Part shown: one piece after another, positions 47,174-57,500 of the stretch
Layout: each line of letters begins with the position of its first letter
Position numbering within the stretch: the first letter of the stretch is position 1
Source: Rickettsia hoogstraalii
Lineage (GTDB): Bacteria; Pseudomonadota; Alphaproteobacteria; Rickettsiales; Rickettsiaceae
Assembly (NCBI RefSeq): GCF_000825685.1
Contig: NZ_CCXM01000001.1
Coordinates: 953,828 to 1,017,827, forward strand
Length of the DNA stretch: 64,000 nt
Direction of reading: 5' to 3'
Notes under the pieces: model-generated
Seen by the model: only the letters and a program-made list of their open reading frames with translations
Told to the model about the DNA's origin: nothing
Databases searched by the model: none
Program-made: the position numbers and the translations under genes

Positions 47174-47328
47174 ATTATACTATATGTGATTATAATGTTA
47201 CTTAAAATAAGTGTTTTTAAAATATTTTTGCATATTAATTAAAATTGCATATATTTAGGAGTTGATTTATATATAAATAAATTATACATTATTTTTTAAA
47301 TGCTAATTATTTTATTGAGGTAAAACAT

Positions 47329-47685
47329 ATGAACTTTCCTATTCGTAAATTAAACGAAGAATTAATCGATTATAATCTATCATTACGCATACTATTTACT
47401 ATTCTAAGCGTGGCTATTATTATGGTAGCTTTTGATAGCTTAGGTAGTAGTGTCGGCGATCCTGTAGGTGATGCATTGTGTAAGTTAATTAAAGTATTCA
47501 GAGGCAATACTGCAAGAGGTATAGCTGTTGTCGGTATAATTGTTCTGGGAATTCAAACATTAAGAGGAAAATTGCAGTGGGAAGTAGCTTTAGTAGTAGT
47601 TACTGCAATCATTATATTATTTAAAGCTCCAGATATTGTTAGTATGGTATCAGATACTAGTAGCTCAAGTTGTGGTGTTTCCTAA
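47329..47685 (+). CDS. rvhB2: VirB2/TrbC-family type IV secretion pilin (RvhB2)
   Basis: A 118-residue protein with the VirB2 plan: an N-terminal hydrophobic segment (LRILFTILSVAIIMVAFDSL), a short linker, then CKLIKVFRGNTARGIAVVGI followed by IVLGIQTLRGKLQWEVALVV, the paired helices that build the pilus, and a Ser/Cys-rich end (DTSSSSCGVS). In Rickettsia this pilin is known as RvhB2 and is encoded away from the main rvh cluster. The stand-alone position with its own leader and a strong terminator fits a highly expressed structural subunit. A plain signal-peptidase site is not obvious. Confidence 0.82.
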   Translation: MNFPIRKLNEELIDYNLSLRILFTILSVAIIMVAFDSLGSSVGDPVGDALCKLIKVFRGNTARGIAVVGIIVLGIQTLRGKLQWEVALVVVTAIIILFKAPDIVSMVSDTSSSSCGVS

Positions 47686-47718
47686 TACGCGATAATAAAA
47701 ATTATTATATCTTTAGTA

Positions 47719-47757
47719 ATACCCATAAGTTTCGGCTTATGGGTATTTTTATTTTTA
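47719..47757 (+). terminator. Rho-independent terminator of rvhB2
   Basis: A perfect 11-base stem, ATACCCATAAG with CTTATGGGTAT, around a TTTCGG loop and followed by TTTTATTTTT. It is the clearest intrinsic terminator in the window, 34 bases behind the rvhB2 stop. Confidence 0.92.
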
Positions 47758-47789
47758 AGTGACGTTGTTACATAGCCTAAGCATTGCCT

Positions 47790-47990
47790 GTGTGGATACC
47801 GAGTCGTCATTGCGAGGAGGCATTGTTGTGTGGATACCGATGTCATTCCTGCGGAAGCAGGAATCCAGCATAAAGCGAGATAAATCGAGCTTTTAATTTC
47901 AAAAATTTTCTGTATTTATACTTTTTTTCTGGATTCCCGCTTTTAGCTAAGAATGACATAAAGAGCATTTACCGGTCCACGCAAGCAACA
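47790..47990. repeat. Composite repeat with type C core, copy C2
   Basis: A truncated type A start (GTCATTGCGAGGAGG, 47805) is followed by the shell GTTGTGTGGATACC and a type C core from 47842 (GTCATTCCTGCGGAAGCAGG) to 47957. The shell closes with GGTCCACGCAAGCAAC. About 95 bases of the core are identical to copy C3. The right end of the core is damaged (CCCGCTTTTAGCTAAGAATG). It lies between rvhB2 and the convergent zinc-ribbon gene. Confidence 0.78.
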
Positions 47991-47993
47991 TCC

Positions 47994-48626
47994 TCACTTA
48001 AATAAAAGTCCTAATCTATTACCTATAGCAATATCAATATATTTTGCTGTAACAGGGATCCCTTCAATATTCATTTCTAGATATATTGCTTGTTTTGCAG
48101 GGATTTTTGTTTGTAGTTTTGTAATTGATACATATTCATCTAAAGCTTGATTATTACTATCCATTACTCTAACTTTGATTATAGGATCAGAAATTAAATA
48201 ATCAGACTGATTAGATAATTTATAAAATATCTTCATACCGCCTATATGACGAGATTTTCCTAAATTAATTTCCTCTATTTTTAATTGATCATATTTACCT
48301 AAGAATTTAAAGCTATCTATTAGTAATATCACTAAACAAAAAATTATAAAGCTAGTCCATAATATTGGAAATATATTATATTTTTTCTTAGGAGGAATAT
48401 ACGGTAAAATAACCGGCACATTAGCATTATAATGATTTTTAATAGGAGTTTTAATAGTTTCCGTGTTTACTTTATCTTTAAAGTCATTTAATTTACTCGT
48501 ATTATAGTCTAATTTTTGAAACCATGAATGACTACATTTAGAACATTTTACTCGTCGTCCTTTAATACCTATTTGATTGCTTGTAACAATAAATCTTGTT
48601 TGGCAATTTGGGCAAGTAATATACAT
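47994..48626 (-). CDS. Zinc-ribbon (MJ0042) membrane protein with DUF3426-like region
   Basis: A 210-residue protein opening with a four-Cys zinc ribbon ([20 protein letters not shown], then [11 protein letters not shown]), the MJ0042/CXXC-finger found at the N-terminus of alphaproteobacterial membrane proteins. A polar linker leads to one membrane helix, [19 protein letters not shown] (about residues 88-106), and a C-terminal periplasmic domain with SKQ-type strands ([20 protein letters not shown]) typical of DUF3426. The zinc ribbon would face the cytosol. Function unknown. It is divergent from dapD with only 76 bases between them. Confidence 0.82.
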   Translation of the reverse strand: MYITCPNCQTRFIVTSNQIGIKGRRVKCSKCSHSWFQKLDYNTSKLNDFKDKVNTETIKTPIKNHYNANVPVILPYIPPKKKYNIFPILWTSFIIFCLVILLIDSFKFLGKYDQLKIEEINLGKSRHIGGMKIFYKLSNQSDYLISDPIIKVRVMDSNNQALDEYVSITKLQTKIPAKQAIYLEMNIEGIPVTAKYIDIAIGNRLGLLFK

Positions 48627-48702
48627 AGTTAATTATAATTATTATGTTTGACTTTATGATAATCTCATTTATTATTTTTGGCAATAAAACAGTTAAAAGA
48701 TT

Positions 48703-49527
48703 ATGTCCTCTCTTATTAAAGAAATTGAAGAAGCTTGGCAAATTAAGGACAAACTTCTTCAAGATTCTTCAAAGCTTATAACATTAAAAAAAACTCTTAA
48801 TGATATTATAGAAAGCTTAAATCAAGGTACAATTCGTGTTTGTGAAAAGAAAGAAAATAGTTGGGAAGTTAATGAATGGGTAAAGAAAGCTATATTGCTA
48901 TATTTTATCACTACGGAATCGCAACTTTATAATAACAATTATAATAGTTGGTATGACAAAGTTGCTCCTAAATTTTCTGCGGATACTGATAAAAATATAT
49001 TCAAAGAAGCAGCTATACGTAAAGTTCCCGGAGCTGTTGTTAGAACCGGTACTTATATAGCTAAAAATGTTGTAATTATGCCTTCTTTCATTAATATAGG
49101 TGCTTATATAGATGAGGGAACAATGATTGATACATGGGCTACTATCGGCTCATGTGCTCAAATTGGTAAGAATTGCCATATTTCAGGTGGCACGGGAATA
49201 GGAGGGGTGCTTGAACCGCTACAAGCAAAGCCCGTTATCATTGAAGATAATTGTTTTATCGGTGCAAGATCGGAAATAGCAGAAGGGGTAATAGTAGAAG
49301 AAGGAGCAGTAATTAGTATGGGAGTGTTTATCGGTAGCTCTACAAAAATAGTATATAGAGATACAGGTGAAATTATTTACGGCAGAATTCCGGCTTATTC
49401 TGTCGTAGTTCCAGGAGTATTACCTGCTAAGGAAGCCGGTAAGCCTGGGCTTTACTGCGTAGTCATCATAAAGCAAGTCGATAAAACTACTAGATCTAAA
49501 GTAAGCATTAATGATTTGTTAAGGTGA
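48703..49527 (+). CDS. dapD: Tetrahydrodipicolinate N-succinyltransferase DapD
   Basis: The enzyme that succinylates tetrahydrodipicolinate on the way to meso-diaminopimelate and lysine, needed for peptidoglycan. At 274 residues it is complete. The N-terminal helical domain includes [20 protein letters not shown]. The left-handed beta-helix of hexapeptide repeats reads [20 protein letters not shown], then [20 protein letters not shown] and [20 protein letters not shown]. The C-terminus carries [20 protein letters not shown]. The stop TGA lies inside the left arm of a large composite inverted repeat. Confidence 0.96.
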   Translation: MSSLIKEIEEAWQIKDKLLQDSSKLITLKKTLNDIIESLNQGTIRVCEKKENSWEVNEWVKKAILLYFITTESQLYNNNYNSWYDKVAPKFSADTDKNIFKEAAIRKVPGAVVRTGTYIAKNVVIMPSFINIGAYIDEGTMIDTWATIGSCAQIGKNCHISGGTGIGGVLEPLQAKPVIIEDNCFIGARSEIAEGVIVEEGAVISMGVFIGSSTKIVYRDTGEIIYGRIPAYSVVVPGVLPAKEAGKPGLYCVVIIKQVDKTTRSKVSINDLLR

Positions 49528-49786
49528 CCGTTCACTGTCACCTAGTTCGTTTGACCAGCGTTGTTGCATGGCTCAAGAAAAGTACTCGGTGTCATTCCTG
49601 CGGAAGCAGGAATCCAGCATAAAGCGAGATAAATCGAGCTTTTAATTTCAAAAATTTTCTGTATTTATACTTTTTTTCTGGATTCCTGCTTTCGCAGGAA
49701 TGACATAAGAACCATGCAACAAGGTCCGCTTGACCACAGGATGACAAAGAGGAATAATAAGCCGCTCAACACTAGTGGACGGTCAC
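49524..49786. repeat. Three-shell composite palindrome with type C core, copy C3
   Basis: Outer arms GTGACCGTTCACT (49524-49536) and AGTGGACGGTCAC (49774-49786); middle arms TTGTTGCATGG and CCATGCAACAA; core type C from GTCATTCCTGCGGAAGCAGG (49591) to TTCGCAGGAATGAC (49704). Both convergent reading frames stop at a TGA inside the outer arms: dapD on the left and the P-loop/TPR pseudogene on the right. Confidence 0.82.
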
Positions 49787-51663
49787 GGATCAATAATGTC
49801 GCCGATTATATCTTTAAAATACTCTTTTCTTTGTTGTTGCTCTGAAATATCCAGTTGTTGAATTGCATTATTATTGGGGTTTCCTAAGAAAGTATTGTAT
49901 GCCATAAGGATTGCATTTTGTTGTTTTTTAGGATCATGTACAACGCCGGCTGCTTTAAAATATGATTCTGCAGCATCTGCTTCCTGTTGTTTTTGAAAGC
50001 GAAGTTCGTTTCCTTGGTATATTATATATGAATCATATTTTTTTATAGGCTTTTCAGCCTTATCTATAAGACTGGTATAACATTCTAATATAGAGTCTAA
50101 TTTATTATTCTTTCTATAAAATATGATAGCTGAATCTTCACGTCCTAAGTTAAATAGCATATCACCGATTTTATCGTACATTTCTTTAAGCTCTTCATTA
50201 CATGTTAGGGCTGCATTATAATTAGCTAAAGCTCCCTTATAATCTTCTTCTTCGCTCAATATATCGCCTATTTTAGAGTAGCAGCTAGCTATAGTTTTAA
50301 TTACTTTCCGTCTTGTCAGGATATTTACTTAACCACTTTATGGCTTCTTGATAATATTGCACCGGTTTATTATTTTCAGGTTTTATATTTTTTATAGAAG
50401 ATAAATAGTTATTTTGTACGAATAAATCACATATTTCAATTAAGGAACTATAGCAATCATTGGACCTAGACCATGTTGTAGGTAACATTTCTTCAAATAA
50501 TGATAATTCTTTAATTTGTAGGTTTAATACATATCGGTAGGCTTGAATAACCTGGTTATTATCAGTGAACTTCTCAATAGAGTCTAAAATTTGAAATATT
50601 GCCTCTATAAGGTTATTATCTTGTTTGTTTGATATAATAGTTTGAAGTTCCGATAATTGTGCTAATCCTTCAAAATAAGAAAGAGTTTTTTATAGCTGGA
50701 TATTGTATTGAAGAACTTGGTAAATATGGTTTAACATACTCATCATAGTTATTATTATCTGAAAATTTTACACAGTTAAGAGATGTAGATATATTAAAAT
50801 CTCTGAAAATTGATTGGATAGTATTAGTTATACATTCTACATTTATCTGTATTTGTATATATAAATTTTCTATAAGACTATCTTGTTCCTTTAGAAATGA
50901 ACTTAGTTTCTTTATCTCTAGATTTTGTACTCCTGCTATCTCTTCTAGATCGTTTAGCTCTAGGGTGAGCTTTATTTCTTCATCTTGAGAAGTAGGTTTA
51001 TGGAAAAATTTTATATCTGAAAATTCTAATATATCATTATTAGCGGTAACGTTTTGTAATATTGGTATAATTTTATTGTGATTATTTTCATGATATTTTG
51101 TTATTACACATATAATATTTCCATTTAATTTTATGTGTTCTTTTTTAGGAAAAATATTGTTAAAGCCTGGTAGAATATCATTAAAGTTGCCGGGTATTAT
51201 TGTTCCTGCATCTACTATTGCAATAAATTTTAATTTATCGGTCATTTGAACTAGCTTTTTAATGAAAAATACATTAATTAACTCTTGAACTGGATCGGGT
51301 ACTCCGTTAGAGCATTCCCAAAATACTTTTTCTGCAATTTCAAATTTTTTGGGATAATATATAGCTGGTTCATATTTATGCTTAATTTCCGGTGTTGTTT
51401 CAAAATCAAATAATTTATCAAATATAAATTCTTCACCGTTTTCGATAATCTTGAGGTTGTTTTCAAGAGCATTTAAAAATGTGCTTTTTCCGCTATAAGG
51501 TAATCCTATTACTACTGTAGCTTCTGATGTTTTTCCTGCTTGTATTAGTGAATAATTAACTTCAGTCAATCCATTTAGAATATTTTCTTTTTAAAGAATC
51601 AAGAGCAGTTTCTTCTTCTGTTAAAGATTTAATATCAAGTTCTGTGGGAATTTTAGATTTCAT
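49783..51663 (-). pseudogene. P-loop NTPase-TPR fusion protein, frameshifted
   Basis: Four consecutive minus-strand pieces make one long former gene. Piece 1 (from ATG 51663) reads MKSKIPTELDIKSLTEEETA and breaks near 51590. Piece 2 has a P-loop, VVIGLPYSGKSTFLNALENN, then KFIAIVDAGTIIPGNF and IICVITKYHENNH, as in small GTPase-like proteins, and ends NSFLF at a run of A near 50690. Piece 3 continues LAQLSELQTIISNKQ to about 50297. Piece 4 is TPR-like (EDYKGALANYNAALTCNEEL; YDKIGDMLFNLGREDSAIIF). At least three frame changes are needed. The whole would be about 620 residues. It follows pbpC by 14 bases. The biological role is unknown; a host-interaction or signalling role would be a guess. Confidence 0.75.
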
Positions 51664-51677
51664 ATATAACCACTAAT

Positions 51678-54032
51678 TTATTCTTTAATATAAATTTTTA
51701 TACTGTCGTTTTCGCCGCTATCACTGATAGCTCTAATAATAAATTCACCGGTTTTTGCTTTCCATATTACAGGTTCGTTTGATTTTGCGGTTGCTATTAA
51801 TTCATTATCTACAAACCAAAAAACGTTATTGGTTTTATTATCGCTAATCGCACTAAAAGTAATATTATCACTATCTTTAATTGAATGTATGGAATTTCTT
51901 AACGGGTATATAATTTTAGGTTTCTGATGATGCCAATTTATCAACCTATTGCAATAGTTTGTGGGTATCGGTTTCGGTAATATATGTATTCCTGCTTTTT
52001 GGTAAACCGAAAGCATATCCGTCGGCCATAAATTTACTGTTTTATATTCTGTTTGTCCTTTAATAAAGTTGCAAGCAGGCATACCGGTTTTTAAATCTAT
52101 CAACATTTTTCTATAAATACCGGATTGTTTTATCGGTGATTTGCCTTTAATGAATAAGGCTTCTGCTTTAACCGGACACATATCGTTATCGATATCTCCC
52201 GTATCTGCACAAACTTTTACTTTAGTAATATTTAGTTCATTAATTTTTGAAAGGATTAAATCCTCATCTTTATTTGGCTGGGCTATTGATTCTATAACAT
52301 TAAAGAATAAAGGGGCCGCAGAAATATTACCTGTAAATGTTCCGTGAGTTTGGCCTTTGAAATCTCCAACCCAAACGGCAAGTACGTATTTTCCAAATAT
52401 GCCTACGCTAAGTGCGTCTCTAAATGAGCTAGAAGTACCTGTTTTCCAATAAATCGGTAAGTTATGCTTTGTATTGTTATAGGTAATAGGACGAGTCGTA
52501 TCTTTTATAATATCAAGTGTTAGATAGCTTGCTTCGGGGGATATCATTGTCATTGCGAGCGACTGAAAGGAGCGTGGCAATCTAGTAGAGTTTGTATTAT
52601 TTTGTTCTAGATTGCCGCGTCGAGGCTTTGCCTCTCCTCGCAATGACGTAGAAAGCATTTTCCTAAGCGGTTTATAAGTACCGAAATTAGCAAGCATAGC
52701 ATAAAGAGTAGTTAACTCTTCAAGAGTAATTTCTGCTGTGCCAAGTACTATAGATAAGCCATAATTTTCAGGTTTTCGTAAGCCGCTAATTTTTGCTTGT
52801 TGTAAGAACTCATAAAAATTCGGGTTTTTTAACTTAGACGCCAGAAATATTACAGGTACGTTACGGCTCTTTATTAACGATTCTTTAGCACTTAATCCTC
52901 CTGTAAATCTGCTATCAAAATTTTCCGGTTTATAATGATCGTAGTAAGTAGGTGTATCCTTTAGTAAAGTTAACGGATGTATTAGTGATTGATCAAAACT
53001 AAGTGCATAGACAAACGGTTTTAAAGCTGAGCCTGGAGATCTTTGACTTTTGGTGCCGTTAATCTGTCCGCAAATATCGTTATTAAAAAAATCACCTGAA
53101 CCAACGCTTGCAAGCACTTCCATAGTAGTAAAATCAATAAGAATTACGGAAGCATTATTAATGCCGTATTTTTTCAGGTTATTAATATATAGCCGGACTT
53201 GCTTTTCTATAGTAGTTTGCAGATTCTTATCTATAGTAGTACGTATAATAGGACTATCATTATTTGCCAGGATATCTAAAGTGAAATGCGGTGCGATAAA
53301 AGGAAGATTTTTATTTTGATTAAATTTAATCGGCAAACTAATTAACTTATTATAAATAATATCTTGTGGGTGAGTCGTTAGCCACTCGGTAAATAGATAT
53401 TTACGTGCTTTAAAAATATTAATATCATTCCCGCCTCTTTTAAGAGGATTTTGTGGGATTACTGCAAGGCTTAGAATATCGAGCAAATTTAAATCTTTTA
53501 GGTCACGATTGAAGTAAATATAACTGCCGGCTGTTATCCCTTCAATATTACTACCATAAGGCACTAGGTTTAGATAAGCTTCTAGGATTTCATTTTTTGA
53601 ATAATGTAGCTCTACATGAATAGCTTTAATGATTTGATGGATTTTGCCAAGAATAGTAGAAGAGTTTATCCCGTATCTTAAACGTGCTACTTGCATTGTT
53701 ATAGTAGAGCCGCCTATTTTACGATTATTCTGTAAATAAGTAGAATAAAAAGCTTTGGCTAAAGAAACGGGGTTAATGCCGAAATGTTTGTAAAAATGCC
53801 TATCTTCATATAACAATACTGCTTCTATAAAACTTGCCGGTATTTCACTTATAGGAGTGAATATCCTATATTTGTCGTCTTTAGAAAGTGAAATACGCAT
53901 TAACTCGCCGCTTCGATCAAATACTCTTTGTGAGAAGCTTATATCTTTAAGCAATGGAGCAGGAAGAATAGCAAAATATAATATTATAATGCCGCTGATT
54001 GTAATAAAAAGTAATTTGGTTTTGAGAGACAA
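51678..54032 (-). CDS. pbpC: Penicillin-binding protein 1C with in-frame repeat insert
   Basis: A bifunctional peptidoglycan synthase anchored by one N-terminal helix (LLFITISGIIILYFAILPAP). Transglycosylase domain: LLYEDRHFYKHFGINPVSLA, then KIGGSTITMQVARLRYG. Transpeptidase domain: the SxxK motif in SPGSALKPFVYALSF, SxN as KSRNVPVIFLAS, and KTGTSSSFRDALSVGIFGKY. A C-terminal PBP1C-specific domain follows (CPVKAEALFIKG; KIIYPLRNSIHSI). Residues about 462-495 (for example LRGEAKPRRGNLEQNNTNST and RLPRSFQSLAMTM) are encoded by a type A repeat read through in frame, just before the KTG motif region. The alpha-2-macroglobulin partner usual for PbpC is not adjacent. At 784 residues it is complete. 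Confidence 0.92.
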   Translation of the reverse strand: MSLKTKLLFITISGIIILYFAILPAPLLKDISFSQRVFDRSGELMRISLSKDDKYRIFTPISEIPASFIEAVLLYEDRHFYKHFGINPVSLAKAFYSTYLQNNRKIGGSTITMQVARLRYGINSSTILGKIHQIIKAIHVELHYSKNEILEAYLNLVPYGSNIEGITAGSYIYFNRDLKDLNLLDILSLAVIPQNPLKRGGNDINIFKARKYLFTEWLTTHPQDIIYNKLISLPIKFNQNKNLPFIAPHFTLDILANNDSPIIRTTIDKNLQTTIEKQVRLYINNLKKYGINNASVILIDFTTMEVLASVGSGDFFNNDICGQINGTKSQRSPGSALKPFVYALSFDQSLIHPLTLLKDTPTYYDHYKPENFDSRFTGGLSAKESLIKSRNVPVIFLASKLKNPNFYEFLQQAKISGLRKPENYGLSIVLGTAEITLEELTTLYAMLANFGTYKPLRKMLSTSLRGEAKPRRGNLEQNNTNSTRLPRSFQSLAMTMISPEASYLTLDIIKDTTRPITYNNTKHNLPIYWKTGTSSSFRDALSVGIFGKYVLAVWVGDFKGQTHGTFTGNISAAPLFFNVIESIAQPNKDEDLILSKINELNITKVKVCADTGDIDNDMCPVKAEALFIKGKSPIKQSGIYRKMLIDLKTGMPACNFIKGQTEYKTVNLWPTDMLSVYQKAGIHILPKPIPTNYCNRLINWHHQKPKIIYPLRNSIHSIKDSDNITFSAISDNKTNNVFWFVDNELIATAKSNEPVIWKAKTGEFIIRAISDSGENDSIKIYIKE
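52549..52647. repeat. Type A palindromic repeat inside pbpC, copy A13
   Basis: GTCATTGCGAGCGACTGAAA and GGCAATCTAGT on the left, TCTAGATTGCCGCGTCGAGG and CTCCTCGCAATGAC on the right. At 99 bases it is an exact multiple of three and has no stop in the pbpC frame, so it adds about 33 residues to the protein. Confidence 0.85.
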
Positions 54033-54049
54033 TTTATGTACCTATAAAG

Positions 54050-54230
54050 AAATTATTGTCATACCGTCGTCAAGCCGGCGTTGCCCGCGTGGATACCAAC
54101 TCGTCATTGCGAGCGACCGTAGGGAGCGTGGCAATCCAGCAAAAATAATAAAAAAATGCTAATTTATAGCATTTTTTACTAGATTGCTTCGTCGAATTAC
54201 TACGTAATTCTTCTCGCAATGACGTCGAAT
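54050..54230. repeat. Composite repeat with type A core, copy A14
   Basis: A truncated type B arm (GTCATACCGTCGTCAAGCCG) and shell (TTGCCCGCGTGGATACC) precede the type A core from GTCATTGCGAGCGACC (54103) to CTTCTCGCAATGAC (54223). Inner arms are GCAATCCAGCAAAAATAAT and TACTAGATTGCTTCG. It is in the divergent gap between pbpC and the autotransporter. Confidence 0.8.
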
Positions 54231-54461
54231 CCTAGCAGTAACCATTATTATCCAATAATCATTATAAAGCATTTTAAAAATAATGAAAATTTTAATAATA
54301 TAGCTTGCATGTATAGAAGTAATATCGTATAATGCACCACAAGGCATTAATAAATTAACTAATCGTTAACAAAAATTAAACATTACGATTATTATAAATA
54401 TTAAATTATCATATAAAATCTACGTTACTACCCTGCCTTATAACCCATCAATATAAATTTC

Positions 54462-54492
54462 TTGACATAATATTTTAAGTAATTGTTAATAT
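54462..54492 (+). promoter_or_regulatory. Candidate promoter of the autotransporter gene
   Basis: A perfect -35 TTGACA at 54462-54467 is followed, after 18-19 bases, by TTAATAT as -10 (54486-54492). The start codon lies 24 bases further on, with the ribosome binding site AAAGGGGAATT between. The signals look well kept although the gene itself is broken. Confidence 0.5.
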
Positions 54493-54515
54493 TTATTAAA
54501 GGGGAATTAGATATT

Positions 54516-57500
54516 ATGACAAAAAATATAAATTCTAAACTTACAAAATTATTCTTACTTAGCTGTGCTAATGCAGCAATCATGACTGCTATTTCTAACC
54601 AAGCAATGGCTGCTAGAGCAGTTTTTGGTGAAATAAATTCAGAACAAACAGTAGCTTTTTTATTAAAAAATGAGGATCCAAGGCTTGCCGCTCTTAAAAA
54701 GCAGGTCAAAGCAGAAATTGCTATGCAAGATTTAAACGCACTTAATAACCCGCTTCAGCGTCTAGTATTTGCTTATGGGAATGAAGATGTAAGTACGCAA
54801 AATAAAAAGAAAGTATTAAATTCTTTGATGGCAAGTCCATTAAGTAATAAGCAAATAGAGCATATTCTTTTCAAAAGTAATATCGATGATTTAGATGCTA
54901 AAGAAATAAAGACAAATTTTGGTTTAGCAGAAGAAAGCGAAATACTAAAATTAGTTAAAAATAATGCTACTCCATTACAAAAAAGAATTTTATTTAATGC
55001 AGTTGAAAATTATGCCAACGAGCAATTTGTAGATGTGTTAATTAATTCTAGCAACAATAGTACGCAAAGAAAAAAGATATTAAATTTTGTTGATACCGCT
55101 ACATTATACAGCTTTGTAAATGCAATGGGAGAAGTTTTAGATCAAGAAATAGATGCCGAAAAAACAACTAAATTATTCCAAGATCAAGGATTAATAGCGC
55201 AAGATAGAAAATTAACAGGAAAGGAAATAAGCACATTAATCTAAAATTTCAAAACTCCGGCTTTACAGGATTTAGCAAGTATTATTAATGACAAAATCGT
55301 AGCAAGACCCGTAATAGGCAAAAGAGAAGATGCAAACCGTAAAGATATTATTGCTAATAAAATATTATTAGGTATGGATGTTGCCGGCTATGATGGCGTT
55401 GCTCCTGCGGTTGCTCCTAGGGTTGATCCTATGGTTCCTCCTCCCACTCCTCCTCGTCCAAAAGATTATGTTGCTGAATATAAAAATTCTACTGACAACA
55501 ATAAGAAAAATATATTCGAGGTTGGGGAAAAAATAAAAGCTCGTACACCTGAAAGATTAGAAGCTAAAATAATTAATACGAAAGTGAGTCCGGAAACAGG
55601 AACGGAAGTAAGTAACCAAGCAGGGCGTGTATATTATGCATTACATGCAGGCAGAAATACCAATCCTAATGATGCAAAGGCAAAAATTGCAAACCTTGAA
55701 AAGGATTTAAGAGATACGGTAACAATTTTATTAGCTCAAGAATTTGTTAAAAATAATCGTGGAGTAGAGGGTAAAAGTGATAAAGACGTTGCTAAAGAAT
55801 TTTTAGAGATATTTACTAATGGCGATCTTGCAACAAAACTTACCGCAAATCGGATACTTATTACTGCTGTAAAAAATAATGCACATATCAAAGAGATTAT
55901 AGATCAAGCACCAAATAAACCAAATAATAAAAAGCTTGTGGACAGTGTGTTTGCTGAAGCAAATAGAGAAAATATTTATACTGTTTTTAACAGTAAACTT
56001 AATAAGGTACACCCTGTAACAAAAAATCCGCTTGTTAATTTAGATACCGGTTTTTTACATCAAGAGTTAGGCGACATAAAATTATCAGAATTAAGGAAAA
56101 CACCGGGTGTTGAGTTTGAATATAAGATTGAGAATGAAGTGCTATTAAATACTTCAGGGAAAGTATATTACTCAATGCAAGCCGAAAAAAGTAAGAAGGT
56201 TAAGGAAGACAAAAATCCTCGTGGTATAGCTAGTAAGCATATGGGATTAGTAACTGATTTATCCAATACAATCAGAATAATATTAACGGAAGACTTTATA
56301 CAGGAAAAATACGGAACCGGTGCTGCAGCAGGGCATGGCGGAAGAAGATTAACTACAAGAGAGCAAAATGTTCTTAAAAAAGCAACAGCAGAACAAAAAC
56401 AAAAAAATATCACAGATACTTTAGAGCTATTTACAGCAAAAAATAAAGATAATGCTGAGCTGAGAGAAAAAGCTAGATTTGTGCTTGATATGCTAAGAGT
56501 CAATCCTCACGTGCAGAAAGTTATCGGTAATAATAAAAAATTTGCTGATGATGCTGCAATTGAGAATTTTATTGATAATCTTTTTGCTGAAGACGCAGAA
56601 GAAGCTATGAAGCGTTTTGATTATAAATTTGATTGGGCACATCCTGTTACTAAGGACGCAGTAGTTAAGCTTAATATTCCCCAGGAAGTTAAAGATGAAA
56701 TTCAATTTAGAAAAGATAAAGACTTTAAAGAGTCAGAATTAAGAGGTATAGAAGCTGCATCAGAGCGGTTAGAATTTATATCCAACAATGCTAAATATCT
56801 TGATACTAAAGACGTTGTAGGAAACACTACAGAAAAAAATTATATCAAGAATTACAAAGTTATATTGATAATTTTGATGCATTACCTATTAAAGATAAAA
56901 TAAGTTTATTAATTGATCAGAAAACAGTTAATCATATTAAAAGTACGAAACCGGAAATTCAAAACAAACTAAACGAAAAGGTAATGAATTGGGCTCAGGA
57001 TAATGCTGTAGAAGTATTAATGAATAGTAATTTAAATAATGACTTATCAGTTGATCTTGTAAAGAAATTAGCTGCTAAAATAGATTATGCACGAGTGCAA
57101 AACTATTTAGAAGAAATTGCAGATGCTAAAGTTCAAACATTGAAACTCGTAGAATTAAATAAAGGTGCACTACCGAAATTAATAACCGGCGAGCATATTA
57201 CCGATGAGATCATCGATCTTATGCATAATTTATCGCCAACTATATTTCCAAAAGGAGCAGAAGAACTAAATAGATTAGAACCGATTGCAGCAGAAGAAAC
57301 TAGATTTCAGAAGAGAGACAGAGAAACAAGAAATGCGAGGCGTCAAAAAGAGTTAACTGAAGCTAAGGATAATATAGCTACAATCTTCAATAAGACTACA
57401 GTAAGTAAGATTAACCCAATATTAGTAGAAATAGCAAAAAAAGAGGTTAAACTACCATTAGGACAAACTTATATAGCTGAGAGGGTTAAAAGAATTATTA

